A stretch of 64,000 nt of DNA from an uncultured Planctomycetaceae bacterium (GCA_937862885.1 CALMEE010000143.1:23941-87940), one strand, 5' to 3'; counted from the first letter of the stretch, positions 17,904 to 27,136 are shown. Notes: generated from the sequence alone by a model not told the origin. Numbers and translations: made by a program.

Positions 17904-19703
17904 CTACTTGCGTTCAATTTCGATGATGCCGTTCCATTTGACGGGGGGCGTACGGTGGTGCTGGGCGATATAAACGGTGAGCAGATCTTTCGCCTGGTCG
18001 CTGGCGGGAACCTGATGCAATAGTTCGAACGCTTCGTTCCAGTTTCCTTCCAAAAACAGATCCAATGCCCTTTCATAGGCGTCGATTTGCTTCTGGGACA
18101 AGCTATCTTTAGCCGTGGCGTCCATCAGTTGGCAGACCATGAAAGTATTCTTCATCCCAAATGGTTGAATTCTGGCCAAACGCCGTATCAAAATATCCGA
18201 GTCGTGAGGCAGCTGTTGTTTAAGGCGTGTGCTTGTGGCCTCATCGATGAGAATCGAAGCTTTGAGCTGCCGTGTCATCGTCTCCAAACGAGCGGCTAAG
18301 TTCACGACCGGCCCAAAAGCCGTCACCTTGACTTGATCGGCTGTTCCAATTCGGCCAGCGACGGCGCGACCCGTGGCAATCCCCATACCGAACTGAAAGT
18401 CGCGCAGCGGATGTTCTTGTCGTTGAGCGAGTTCGCGAAATTCACGTTGAATCCGCATTGCCGCCGTGCAAGCCTTGAGTACCGATAAAGGTTGTGTCAG
18501 CGGCCACCCCCAAAAACCCATGGCAGAATCTCCATGAAAATCGCCGACGACTCCCCCGAATTCGAGGATCTGTCGGGTAGTAACCCCCAAGGCTTGGCTC
18601 ACGCGGTCCAACAACTCGTAGAGTTGATCAGACATTTGCTCCGAAGTTAAAGAGAAACCGCGCAGATCGCAGAACAGCACGGACACATCGCATTCGCGCG
18701 GCCGCAAAACGTCATCTGGATCGACATTGGCAATGGCCTCGAGCACAACCGGTGAAAAAAACGAACGCAAACTGGCCTGGCGTTGTTCCAACCTCCGCAA
18801 CAACAGGAGATTACCCAAGGTGGCAGCAACTAGTTCGCTGAACTTCATGTCATCCTTCAGGTCTTCCGTGTGAAAGGGAGTCTCTGACTCTGAGTTGCGT
18901 TTGGAGTCGCCGGCCACATACAGTGCGCGGGGGGGCTTCACCTCCTTGCTTAGAGGAACGACGAAAGCCCAATTTCCTTCGCTTTGCAGCGTGAAGTCTC
19001 TGGAGGATGGCGACGCGGATTCCGATTCGCTGTCAGCTTGTGCATCCCACACGTGCAGCGTCGTTTCCCCACACTCAATCGCTTCACGAATTAGGGACAT
19101 GCTGGGGAGAAAATCGCCTCCGCTTAGTAGGCGTCGATCCCAATGCAGAACGTTGACGGTTGGGTCAGTCCCTTGATTCGTCATCTCGACAATTGCGACC
19201 GTCGACGCACGCCGTATGCCGGTAAGCAGCACGGTTGTCAAGCGCACGAGCAAATCGACTTCGTTGATGGCCCGCGCCACGATATCAGGCAACTGATTCA
19301 ACATCGCCACGCGGTGATCGGCGTCCCGGTAACGAAGCTCGCGCAGGTGCTCCCGCTTGAACGATTGTTGTTTAACGGGTTTGCGATTCTTGATCGAGAC
19401 AAAAGCGCGCTCAGCAACCAGTGTGAACTTCGTGTTGCCGATCACGAAATGTTCGCCCGGAGAAACCCAAAATGAATCGAGGCGATTCCCGCGGTAGAAC
19501 ACCGGGTTCACAGACTCAGGGATGCGATCGACTTTAAGCCGCCCGTCGCGCAAGCGGATGCGAGCATGCTGGCGAGAAATTCGCTCATCCCAGGGAATGG
19601 AAAAGCCAACGCATTCCCGCCCCAAGATTACCAATTCATCATCGCTCAGCTGACGCCGCCAGCGATCATCCGACTTTTCCCCTTGTGCAATCAGGTCTGC
19701 CAT
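17904..19703 (-). CDS. FHA - GAF-like - class III adenylate/guanylate cyclase with C-terminal helical tail
   Basis: 599 residues. An FHA domain (about residues 25-110) carries the phosphothreonine-reading SRQHARIRLRDGRL. A GAF-like region (about 140-330) follows. The cyclase domain begins near residue 350 with VSVLFCDLRGFSLTSEQ (first metal Asp), then FHGDSAMGFWGWP (second metal Asp) and VTAFGPVVNLAARLE (transition-state Asn and Arg; Thr at the base-selecting position). The last 80 residues resemble a TPR pair (AYERALDLFLEGNWNEAFELLHQV). Likely makes cAMP under control of a phosphoprotein partner; Ser/Thr kinases are abundant in planctomycetes. Confidence 0.88.
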   Translation of the reverse strand: MADLIAQGEKSDDRWRRQLSDDELVILGRECVGFSIPWDERISRQHARIRLRDGRLKVDRIPESVNPVFYRGNRLDSFWVSPGEHFVIGNTKFTLVAERAFVSIKNRKPVKQQSFKREHLRELRYRDADHRVAMLNQLPDIVARAINEVDLLVRLTTVLLTGIRRASTVAIVEMTNQGTDPTVNVLHWDRRLLSGGDFLPSMSLIREAIECGETTLHVWDAQADSESESASPSSRDFTLQSEGNWAFVVPLSKEVKPPRALYVAGDSKRNSESETPFHTEDLKDDMKFSELVAATLGNLLLLRRLEQRQASLRSFFSPVVLEAIANVDPDDVLRPRECDVSVLFCDLRGFSLTSEQMSDQLYELLDRVSQALGVTTRQILEFGGVVGDFHGDSAMGFWGWPLTQPLSVLKACTAAMRIQREFRELAQRQEHPLRDFQFGMGIATGRAVAGRIGTADQVKVTAFGPVVNLAARLETMTRQLKASILIDEATSTRLKQQLPHDSDILIRRLARIQPFGMKNTFMVCQLMDATAKDSLSQKQIDAYERALDLFLEGNWNEAFELLHQVPASDQAKDLLTVYIAQHHRTPPVKWNGIIEIERK

Positions 19704-19814
19704 GCCCTCAGTGTACGCCGTGCCCGAAAATTGTCCAGCGAAGAGCGAGCGGAGTTGTTATCCAATTAGAGGATTCATCTACTCAGCCATGCCTGATGAA
19801 GTCACTGGCAATCA

Positions 19815-21233
19815 TCAATGAGCGACTGCCTTTTTAGGTTTGTAGATTTCGGTTGCAGTCCCGAAGTAAACTTCAGCGGCATTCATCAACGTTTCGCTCA
19901 GCGTCGGATGAGCGTGTACTGACTCGGAAATGTCGCGAACTTCGCAACTCATTTCGATGGCCAAGACCGCTTCGGCAATCAATTCGCCAGCACCCGGTCC
20001 AACGATGCCGCACCCAATGACGCAATCGGTTTCTGGGTCGATGATCCATTTCGTGAGACCATCCGTGCGGCCGAGGGCTTGTGCGCGGCCACTGGCGGCC
20101 CAAGGGTAGACAGCAACTTCGACTTGTCTCCCCTCCGCCTTCGCCTGTTCTTCGGTGATACCCGCCCAAGCGATTTCGGGGTCCGTGAATACGACAGCTG
20201 GTATTGCGCGCTTATCAAACACGACGTTTTTCCCCGCGATGGTTTCGACGGCAATTCGCCCCTCATGAGTGGCCTTGTGCGCCAGCATCGGCTCGCCGGC
20301 GGCATCACCAATCACAAAAATATTGGGATCATCCGTGCGTAGTTGGTCGTCGTGTTTGATGAAGCCGCGTTGATCGAGTTGGCACTTGGTGTTTTCCAAA
20401 CCTAAGTGATCCGTGCGCGGACGACGTCCGACTGAAACAAGCACCTTGTCATAAAGTTCGGTGCCGAATTTGCCTGGACCTTCAAAAGCAACCTCGACTT
20501 TCCCCCCCTTCATGCCGATGGAACCGACTTTAGTATTCAAATAGATGCGATCTTCGAACAATGTCTTGAGGCGTTTTGCCAAAGGCTTGACAAGATCGCG
20601 GTCGGCACCCATCAACAGCCCTTCCATCAACTCGACTACGCTGACCTTCGATCCGAGTTGAGCGTAGACCGTTCCCATTTCCAAACCAATGTAACCGCCA
20701 CCGATGACCAACATGGTTTCCGGGATTTGTTTCAGTTCCAAAGCGCCGGTTGAATCGACGACTTGATCGTTGCCTAGATCAAACGCGGCAGGCATGGCGG
20801 GAACGCTGCCAGTCGCGATGATGCAATGGTCGAAGCTAAGTTGCGTGGCATTTTCTCCCTGAATGTCGAGCGTGGAAGAATTCAGAAACTTGGCATGCCC
20901 CTTGATGATATTGACGTTACGGCGTTTGGCCAGCTGTCCTAAGCCGCCGGATAAAGTCGAAATCACTTTGTCCTTTCGCGCTCGCAACTGATCAATCGAG
21001 ATAGAGGGATTCCCGTAGTTAATTCCCCAATCCGCTCCGAGTTCATCGACTTCGGACATGACTTTTGCCACGTGCAGCAGAGCTTTGGAGGGGATGCAAC
21101 CGCGTAGCAAACATGTTCCACCGAGTCGGCTTTCCGCCTCGACCAGCGTCACTTCGATACCTTCGTCCGCCGCCAAAAAAGCGGCCGCATAGCCACCTGG
21201 ACCTCCGCCAATTACCACAAGTCTTGAATGCAT
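19815..21233 (-). CDS. lpdA: Dihydrolipoyl dehydrogenase (E3)
   Basis: 472 residues. N-terminal FAD motif VVIGGGPGGYAAAFLAADEG, redox-active disulfide GGTCLLRGCIPSKA, NAD motif VIGGGYIGLEMGTVYAQLG, second FAD motif FVIGDAAGEPMLAHKA, and C-terminal catalytic His-Glu in HAHPTLSE. Re-oxidises dihydrolipoamide in pyruvate/2-oxoglutarate dehydrogenase and glycine cleavage. No E1/E2 genes adjoin it. Transcribed in the same direction as, and downstream of, rpsD but 132 bases apart. Confidence 0.96.
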   Translation of the reverse strand: MHSRLVVIGGGPGGYAAAFLAADEGIEVTLVEAESRLGGTCLLRGCIPSKALLHVAKVMSEVDELGADWGINYGNPSISIDQLRARKDKVISTLSGGLGQLAKRRNVNIIKGHAKFLNSSTLDIQGENATQLSFDHCIIATGSVPAMPAAFDLGNDQVVDSTGALELKQIPETMLVIGGGYIGLEMGTVYAQLGSKVSVVELMEGLLMGADRDLVKPLAKRLKTLFEDRIYLNTKVGSIGMKGGKVEVAFEGPGKFGTELYDKVLVSVGRRPRTDHLGLENTKCQLDQRGFIKHDDQLRTDDPNIFVIGDAAGEPMLAHKATHEGRIAVETIAGKNVVFDKRAIPAVVFTDPEIAWAGITEEQAKAEGRQVEVAVYPWAASGRAQALGRTDGLTKWIIDPETDCVIGCGIVGPGAGELIAEAVLAIEMSCEVRDISESVHAHPTLSETLMNAAEVYFGTATEIYKPKKAVAH

Positions 21234-21365
21234 GCTCGTTTCACCTACTGAACAAGGGTCTTAATACGTTACTACCGGCGCGCAATACCACCTCGAAATT
21301 GGGTGTGGATCGTGTACCAGCGCGGTCAGAACCAGACGCAGAACCGCTGCAAATAATCAAGCTGA

Positions 21366-21980
21366 CTAGCGGGACATAAACTCGACGACGATGTTGACGT
21401 CCACCGGTAAGCTGATATCGGATGCACTCGGCTTGCCATGAACGGTCGCCGAAATCGTCTCATTGTCGAAAGATACCCATTCAATGCCTCGGCCTTCAAC
21501 TCCCATCGCCTCGATGCCTTGATACAGGTTTCGCAGGTTGGGACGGTTGCGTAAAGTAATCACATCGCCGGGGCGAAGTTGGTATGAAGGACGGTCGACC
21601 TTGACTCCGTTCACTTGAAAATGTCCATGCGCGACGCCTTGTCGTGCCTGAGGCCGCGATTTCGCTAACCCCACGCGACGTACGACGTTATCCAAGCGCT
21701 GTTCGCACATCAACAACAAATTCTCCCCCGTGTTTCCTTTCATGCGAGAAGCTTTATCGAAGTAACGTCGAAGTTGCTTTTCGCCCAGACCGTAATAATG
21801 TTTGATCTTTTGTTTTTCCATCAAAGCAATTCCGTAGTTCGAACTACGTCGACCTCGGGTATGCATTCCAGGAGGTTGATTGCCACGACGTTCCATCGCC
21901 TTCGCCGCGCCGTTGTTCTCGTAAATCAGGGTCCCCAGGCGACGGTTAATCCGACCTTTTGCTCCAGTGTATCGTGCCAT
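21366..21980 (-). CDS. rpsD: 30S ribosomal protein S4
   Basis: 204 residues, normal for S4. N-terminal MARYTGAKGRINRRLGT, then KQKIKHYYGLGEKQLRRYF, the S4 RNA-binding domain RLDNVVRRVGLAKSRPQARQGVAHGHFQVNG and DRPSYQLRPGDVITLR. Binds 16S rRNA early in 30S assembly. It stands apart from the usual rpsM-rpsK-rpoA cluster. Confidence 0.97.
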   Translation of the reverse strand: MARYTGAKGRINRRLGTLIYENNGAAKAMERRGNQPPGMHTRGRRSSNYGIALMEKQKIKHYYGLGEKQLRRYFDKASRMKGNTGENLLLMCEQRLDNVVRRVGLAKSRPQARQGVAHGHFQVNGVKVDRPSYQLRPGDVITLRNRPNLRNLYQGIEAMGVEGRGIEWVSFDNETISATVHGKPSASDISLPVDVNIVVEFMSR

Positions 21981-22819
21981 TAGTTATCTATACTGTGTTC
22001 AAAAATATTTCAAAAATGGGTGATTGAAAACGGTATCGATCGACAATTGTGGCCTTGTCGGCCGAGTAGATACCGTGATTGATGACGCATTCCCGTCAAA
22101 CAAAAAGGCCCATCAAACAAACGAGGTTGAGCGTTGCAGAGGGGGCCAAGCAATGCGAATTTGTCGCTATTTGGACCCTCGATGATGACGAATTGAGTGC
22201 ATTTCGACAAGGGGCAATTCAGAATTTCTCGCTGATTTAGCCGCAAACGAATGCAAAGAACGCACGTTCGCTGTTAACATTTTACGTTTGGGACGCACTT
22301 TTGAGTTGCGATACCCAGTAATTCTGGATTACGGGGGCCATCGTCCACACAACGCGGGAAAGGGGTGGCTTTGAGCAGGTCGATTTGGGCTGGTCAAACT
22401 TACGCCGTACGTGCAAGCTGGCAATGGGCCGCTCGAAGGTCATTTTTGTGGTAATGATGTTCCACTTCATTCCGACTGAGCCTTTACCAAATTTAAAGAT
22501 TTGGGTTGGTTGAAACCGGAGAACTCGCGCTCCTCCGCCAGAGTCCACAGCAGAGCCAGCGCAAGCCTTCCGGTTCAATTCAGAATCGGTTGATTGGGAA
22601 ACCACTGACCGAGTCGCCAGCTTGTAGTTCCTTCGTTGTAGGACAGCAGTCAAACACACATCAATGACGTACCGGATCGGACGCGTCTCTCCATTCCCGC
22701 TTCTCCCACTTTGAGCGGTTTGGATTTTAGTGACGCCATCGGCGAGCGCATGCAGCGACTGTTGCAGAAGCGTGCCGATCCGCTTGCTTCAGTCCAACGA
22801 CTAGCGGGTAGTACAGTCG
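21981..22819. other. Long intergenic region upstream of rpsD
   Basis: About 840 bases. A 125-codon reverse frame at 22282-22659 looks non-native. The region holds the inverted repeat at 22512-22576 and presumably the rpsD promoter and leader; S4 is autoregulatory in other bacteria but no matching leader fold was recognised. Confidence 0.4.
22512..22576. repeat. Imperfect inverted repeat / hairpin element
   Basis: The left arm at 22512-22531 is nearly complementary to the right arm at 22558-22576: GAAACCGGA pairs with TCCGGTTC and GCGCT with AGCGC, with a few mismatches between. The loop is about 26 bases. The GAACCGG end resembles the REP arms at 29.8 and 30.3 kb, so it may be a diverged REP-type element. 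Confidence 0.5.
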
Positions 22820-22999
22820 TCAGTCGATTACTTTCGTGCGACGTCCATGGGCATCCGACTCATCGTCATCGTCGCCGATCAGTGTGTTGTCAGGATTGAC
22901 TTGCATTTCGAATTCAGGCTTGGGACTGCAACCGGGTGTCACGCACAACCCGACGAATGATAAGAACAGCGCGCAGGACAACAGAAGCGATTTCATAAA
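22820..22999 (-). CDS. Small putative lipoprotein
   Basis: 59 residues from the ATG at 22999 (MKSLLLSCALFLSFVGLC). A hydrophobic leader ends in VTPGCS, a plausible lipobox with the lipidated Cys near residue 23. The mature part is short and acidic (GDDDDESDAHGRR). No family recognised. An ORF extended upstream would run into the RAYT remnant and is not native. Similar tiny lipoproteins are common in planctomycetes (general knowledge). Confidence 0.6.
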   Translation of the reverse strand, partial: FMKSLLLSCALFLSFVGLCVTPGCSPKPEFEMQVNPDNTLIGDDDDESDAHGRRTKVID

Positions 23000-23084
23000 A
23001 TGCCTTTCCGAAAATGGGAAATCAAAAAACGAGAATACTCGCTCAATGCGAGCAACGGAGGTTAGACGTTCGCTTCCGAAATTT

Positions 23085-23351
23085 AGTTCTGCCAAAAAAA
23101 CTGGGGCAGGTACAGTTTGTCGCTTCTTTGGCCTGGCAGGCTGGCGGAGCGTTGCCTGCAAGCCCAGTATTTTGGCCGTTGCTTCGTTCCACTGGGAGCT
23201 GCCGTGGGTGTTCCGCGCAATACACTGCGCCGCAAGTAGGCTCGAACGCCCAGCAAACTTGATTGTTGAAAAACAATTGGTTCTTACCGGTACCCCGATT
23301 GAGAACATGGAACGCCATGCCTCCCGGCGCGACTCGTGTGGTTCTAGGCAT
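23085..23351 (-). pseudogene. Decayed REP-associated tyrosine transposase (RAYT/Y1_Tnp)
   Basis: From 23351 the frame gives MPRTTRVAPGGMAFHVLNRG and GTGKNQLF, the characteristic N-terminus of RAYT proteins. In another frame just downstream, HGSSQWNEATAKILGLQATL and PARPKK match their C-terminus (usual form GS..W...TA..LGL.STLR..GRPKK). Most of the middle, including the HUH and Tyr catalytic motifs, is missing, so this is a remnant with a large internal deletion. The AACTGGGGCAGGTACAGTTT stretch near 23099-23118 beside it resembles repeats that accompany such transposases. Confidence 0.7.
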
Positions 23352-23386
23352 CCAGTACTTCTGAGAAATTTTGCCGACCTTGCCAA

Positions 23387-24565
23387 TTACTTTACCTGTC
23401 CCCGTATTTTATCCATGGCGGTGAAAAGTTCGCTGCAAATCGCGTCGGCGAACAACAACCCTGATTGCGTTAGGCGAATTGCAGTCGAGTCAAGGCTGAT
23501 CCATCCAGCATCAATAAATCGATCGATGATGGTTGTGGGCAAGTCCTGCACATTTAATCCGCTGAACTCTTGCCAACGCATCAAGTTACAGCCGGATACT
23601 TGCCGCAAACCAAAGACCAACATATCGATCCCAATCTGACGATGGGTCAAGTGCTCCTGGTCGGCCAGCGGCAACCGGCCTTGCTTGAGTTCTCGAATAT
23701 AGCGAATGACGCCTGCATGATTAATTCTCCTTGTGTTACCCACAAAACTAGCGGCCCCCGGTCCGAAAGCCCAATATCGACTGCCGTTCCAATACGCCTG
23801 ATTGTGGCGGCAAGCATGTTGCGGCTGAGCGAAATTGGAGATTTCATACTGGTGAAATCCTGCTCGAGTTAAGCGTTCTTGGGCTAGCAAGTAGAGTTTC
23901 GCGTTATTGTTTTCGTTTGTCTTCAGGCGCTCACGACGGTTGGTTCGATTCCAAAATTGAGTTCCCTTTTCGATCGTCAGTTCGTACGTGGAAATATGTT
24001 GCACCTGCGTGCTGATCGCCGTATCAAGGTCGGTTTGCCAAACTTCAGCAGTCTCACCACGCACACCAAACATCAAATCTAACGAGATACTTTCGAAATG
24101 CGCACGGCTCAGGTCAATTGCCTGATAGATTTGAGCGGCATCGTGATCTCGTTCCAGAAAATCAAGCTTGAGCGCATTGAACGATTGCGCGCCCAAACTG
24201 AGTCGATTCACGCCGAGATCCCTCAAGCACTTGATTTTATCTGAGTCGAGGTCATTGGGATTGGCCTCGATCGAAAATTCTCCGTCAGCCCGAAGCTTGA
24301 AACGTCGAAAGATCGATTCACACAACTGCGTGAGCGCATCGCCATCGAGTAAAGTTGGCGTTCCTCCGCCTAAGAATAGAGTATCTATCGCACCCGTCGC
24401 CTCGTATTGCATCATCTCGGATTCTAATGCTGTCAGAAAGTCCTTGATCAAATAGTCTCGGTCAGCGACTAAGGCGAAGTTGCAATAACCACAACGCTGG
24501 CGACAGAAAGGAACGTGCACGTAAACGCTGGTGGGTGCAGGAATTTTGGCGTCACTAAAGTTCAT
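23387..24565 (-). CDS. hemW: Radical SAM heme chaperone HemW
   Basis: 392 residues from the ATG at 24565 (a TTG at 24586 would add seven). The iron-sulfur motif is CRQRCGYCNF (CxxxCxxC). The HemW-type region HNQAYWNGSRYWAFGPGAASFVG and GGGTPTLL are present, as in the HemN-like chaperone family that inserts heme into respiratory enzymes. It lacks the CNR-type N-terminal features of true coproporphyrinogen dehydrogenases. Confidence 0.9.
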   Translation of the reverse strand: MNFSDAKIPAPTSVYVHVPFCRQRCGYCNFALVADRDYLIKDFLTALESEMMQYEATGAIDTLFLGGGTPTLLDGDALTQLCESIFRRFKLRADGEFSIEANPNDLDSDKIKCLRDLGVNRLSLGAQSFNALKLDFLERDHDAAQIYQAIDLSRAHFESISLDLMFGVRGETAEVWQTDLDTAISTQVQHISTYELTIEKGTQFWNRTNRRERLKTNENNNAKLYLLAQERLTRAGFHQYEISNFAQPQHACRHNQAYWNGSRYWAFGPGAASFVGNTRRINHAGVIRYIRELKQGRLPLADQEHLTHRQIGIDMLVFGLRQVSGCNLMRWQEFSGLNVQDLPTTIIDRFIDAGWISLDSTAIRLTQSGLLFADAICSELFTAMDKIRGQVK

Positions 24566-24714
24566 CTGGAATCCAGCGAGGAACAATTGAAGAATGACAT
24601 CGGCACTATTCCGTGATCAGCTTACTGATCTACCAAGCTCCATCTGAACTAAGACTTTTGAACTAAGATTAGTGGGTGGAGTTGTCTATCGTGCGATCGC
24701 GCGGAATGCGATGG

Positions 24715-25554
24715 CTAAATCCAAATCTTGAGCCGGTCATCCAGCAGCCCCGGTAACCTCTTGTTCACATAGCGTTCAGCCTGTTTCTTGGAATAGCGGG
24801 TGCTGATATGACCGACCAGAATCAGATCGTTCTTGAAAAGATCTTTGCGTTGCACGTAATCATCCAAGTGCATGTGACCTGATTTTCGAATCAACTCGGC
24901 GCGATGATCTTCGGCGATGAACGTCATCTCGGAGATGAGCACTTTAGCCTGATAGACGTCGGGGTTTTCGTCGAGGCCGACAGCCGTTGTATCCCCCATG
25001 TAGGCAACTAGCGGCACGCGCACTTCATAGGTTACCTCTTGGCCTGCTAATCGCAAGTCGCGGATTTGGTCACCCGTCAATTGAGCGAATTCTGGTCGCA
25101 ACTTATAACGGCGGTCATAAACGAGATAACAGACGCTTGTAACCGTGTGAGTCGTTTTGCCGACCGTGACTGACAGCTCACGTGAATAGTCAATTTCATC
25201 TCCAGGGACGACACCAACCAACTCGCAGGGGAGTTTTCCGCGGTCTAGTCTGGAAAAGTTGCGGAGCAAGCGATGCACTGTGTCGACAGCGGACTCAGGC
25301 AGATAGATTACGGGTGGTTCCATCTTCATCATGCGGCGTCGAGCAACATAGGCTGGAATCGCCGCGATGTGGTCGAGATGGGTATGGCTGATAAACCAGT
25401 TAGGGGTTCCCATAAAATCCCACGGCTGAGCCCCTAAATCAAATCCCAAACGCAATTGATCGATGCGCCAATAGGTTTGCACGGCCGCGCGGGAATAGCC
25501 TTCAATGACTAGGCCCTTGTATTCAATCGACTTAAACGGTGCGTTATCAAGCAT
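24715..25554 (-). CDS. Ribonuclease-Z-like metallo-beta-lactamase-fold hydrolase
   Basis: 279 residues from the ATG at 25554. The zinc motif ISHTHLDHIAAIPAYV (HxHxDH) comes early. Later ligands lie in VAYMGDTTAVG and LILVGHISTRYS (GH...RYS, as in tRNase Z-type proteins). SGHMHLDDYV is another conserved-looking stretch. Its start overlaps the end of the receiver-like gene by eight bases, so the pair is translationally coupled. Whether it processes tRNA or another phosphoester is not decidable here. Confidence 0.8.
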   Translation of the reverse strand: MLDNAPFKSIEYKGLVIEGYSRAAVQTYWRIDQLRLGFDLGAQPWDFMGTPNWFISHTHLDHIAAIPAYVARRRMMKMEPPVIYLPESAVDTVHRLLRNFSRLDRGKLPCELVGVVPGDEIDYSRELSVTVGKTTHTVTSVCYLVYDRRYKLRPEFAQLTGDQIRDLRLAGQEVTYEVRVPLVAYMGDTTAVGLDENPDVYQAKVLISEMTFIAEDHRAELIRKSGHMHLDDYVQRKDLFKNDLILVGHISTRYSKKQAERYVNKRLPGLLDDRLKIWI

Positions 25555-25936
25555 GCGCGGCGAATTCTTCAATCAGTGATGCGACTTGCCGATCAAATTT
25601 GCCACGAGTCAAAACTCGATCGAAGCCAGCGAGCTGTGCTTCTTCGATTAAGTGAGGCAGAACATGCTGTGCATATCCAACAATCTGCGCCGGCGGATCC
25701 ATTAATTGCGCTAATTCACGAACGCGCGGCCAATCTTCTTGATTGCGTTGCAGGTCAATCAGCCACAAGGTCTTCTCGCCTCCAAAGTCCTGTTGAGTTT
25801 CACCCTCCGGCGACTTCAGCCGACGTTCCAAGTCGGAAACGTTGGCGAAGATTCGGCAAGGAATTTGCATATTTCGAGCGATCGACGCGATTTTGCCCGT
25901 CATCATCAAGTCGTCAGATATGCAAAAAACTTTCAT
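25547..25936 (-). CDS. Degenerate response-regulator receiver-like protein
   Basis: 129 residues from the ATG at 25936. Begins KVFCISDDLMMTGKI (acidic pair after strand 1, as in receiver domains), with WLIDLQRN giving a candidate phospho-acceptor Asp at the end of strand 3, and RVLTRGKFD near the position of the conserved Lys. The Thr/Ser switch and flanking residues are not standard, so it may be a non-phosphorylated pseudo-receiver. Single domain, no output module; coupled to the metallo-beta-lactamase-fold gene. Confidence 0.6.
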   Translation of the reverse strand: MKVFCISDDLMMTGKIASIARNMQIPCRIFANVSDLERRLKSPEGETQQDFGGEKTLWLIDLQRNQEDWPRVRELAQLMDPPAQIVGYAQHVLPHLIEEAQLAGFDRVLTRGKFDRQVASLIEEFAAHA

Positions 25937-26236
25937 CAATGTAAGTGTCGCGCCCGAGTAGTAATTCAACGAAACCGTCCAGCAAACGTGTATTGCCCCT
26001 TGGTATGTCGCAAGTGATCGGCCATGCGTCGATGTGTTTTGCAGCCGACAACGATGGAAACAGCACCTTCAAACACCGACCTCGCCGATGAGGAGCCTCT
26101 GGATCCGAGGGTTCTACTTCCCTCTGGTCAATTTTGTTTTATAATCCGTCCAAGTTTTCCATGGCAGGCTTCACAACGAAGCTTTAGCGTAACGAAAATC
26201 CGGTGTCGGTGGAAGTACAAGAGCAAGTGGAGCAAT

Positions 26237-27136
26237 ATGGACATCAAGATCAACGGCGTTCCCATTCAAGACAACTATTCGGAGACGTTCTCCGCGCAAT
26301 TGTGTCGCGTGCTCGTGACGAGCATTAACGAAAAATGGGCGTATGAGGCGGCAATGGAGACCAAGGGCTTGGGGCGTTCAGCGACCGCTCCCCCCTGTGA
26401 GGCAACGCTTGAGAGAAAGCTAAATCCGGATGAAACACCAGATGGAAGACCTGGATTTGTGATCCAGATGATGGATCGAAAACTGGACCAACTTACAAAG
26501 TGTTTGGCGCTGCGTCTGCGCAAAGGTGCCTTGCCGAACCCGCAATCCAGCGTTTTTGATTGGTTGCCTCAGGAATACGCGGAACAGACGATCGACCTGG
26601 AGGGGAGCATCATCCAACAATTCGCCGATCGCTATGAACAGGAATTGGAGCTGTTTGGCGGTCGATCGATGTACCGCATTCCACGGATGGATGGAGCGTT
26701 TTTCGTTCAGCGCAAATTTAATGTCACAACGGGAGTGACCGGTGGCATGTTCTTGATCCTGGGGGAGTCGATCGAGGCAGCGTTGACGGCCGCGGAAAAA
26801 TCGTTGCTGGCCGCGAACCAGATCCCGGAAGTCGTAGTCAAATGTGCCGCCAGTGGCTCCAAGGTCGGTGCAAAGAACTACGAAAACGTTGTGGCCACTA
26901 CGAACCACGCCTATTGCCCGCTGCTGAAAGATGATCCCGACAACGTCCTCAATGCACGTGTTGAGTGCATCTACGAAATCATTGTCAGTGCCCCGCGCGA
27001 AGCACAAGTGAGAGCTGGCATGAAAGCTGGAATCGAGGCAGCCTGCACCCAATCCGGTATCCTGGGCATAGAAACGGCCAACTACGACGGTCGCTTAGGC
27101 AGTGGCAAGATCCAACTGGCAAGCTTGTTCGAATAA
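26237..27136 (+). CDS. fhcD: Formylmethanofuran--tetrahydromethanopterin formyltransferase
   Basis: 299 residues from the ATG at 26237 with GGAG four bases upstream; the longer frame from 26024 is not native. Ftr/FhcD-like features: INGVPIQDNYSETFSAQLCRVLVTS, DETPDGRPG, FNVTTGVTGGMFLILGES, ASGSKVGAKNYENVVATTNHAYCPLL and GIEAACTQSGI. Transfers a formyl group between methanofuran-type carrier and tetrahydromethanopterin in the C1 pathway of methylotrophs and planctomycetes. Other fhc genes are not adjacent, so the pathway genes are dispersed or this is an isolated paralogue. Confidence 0.88.
   Translation: MDIKINGVPIQDNYSETFSAQLCRVLVTSINEKWAYEAAMETKGLGRSATAPPCEATLERKLNPDETPDGRPGFVIQMMDRKLDQLTKCLALRLRKGALPNPQSSVFDWLPQEYAEQTIDLEGSIIQQFADRYEQELELFGGRSMYRIPRMDGAFFVQRKFNVTTGVTGGMFLILGESIEAALTAAEKSLLAANQIPEVVVKCAASGSKVGAKNYENVVATTNHAYCPLLKDDPDNVLNARVECIYEIIVSAPREAQVRAGMKAGIEAACTQSGILGIETANYDGRLGSGKIQLASLFE

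Noticed and set aside
22282..22659. 125-codon reverse frame
   Set aside because: Composition is not protein-like, no ribosome-binding site, and it runs through an inverted repeat.
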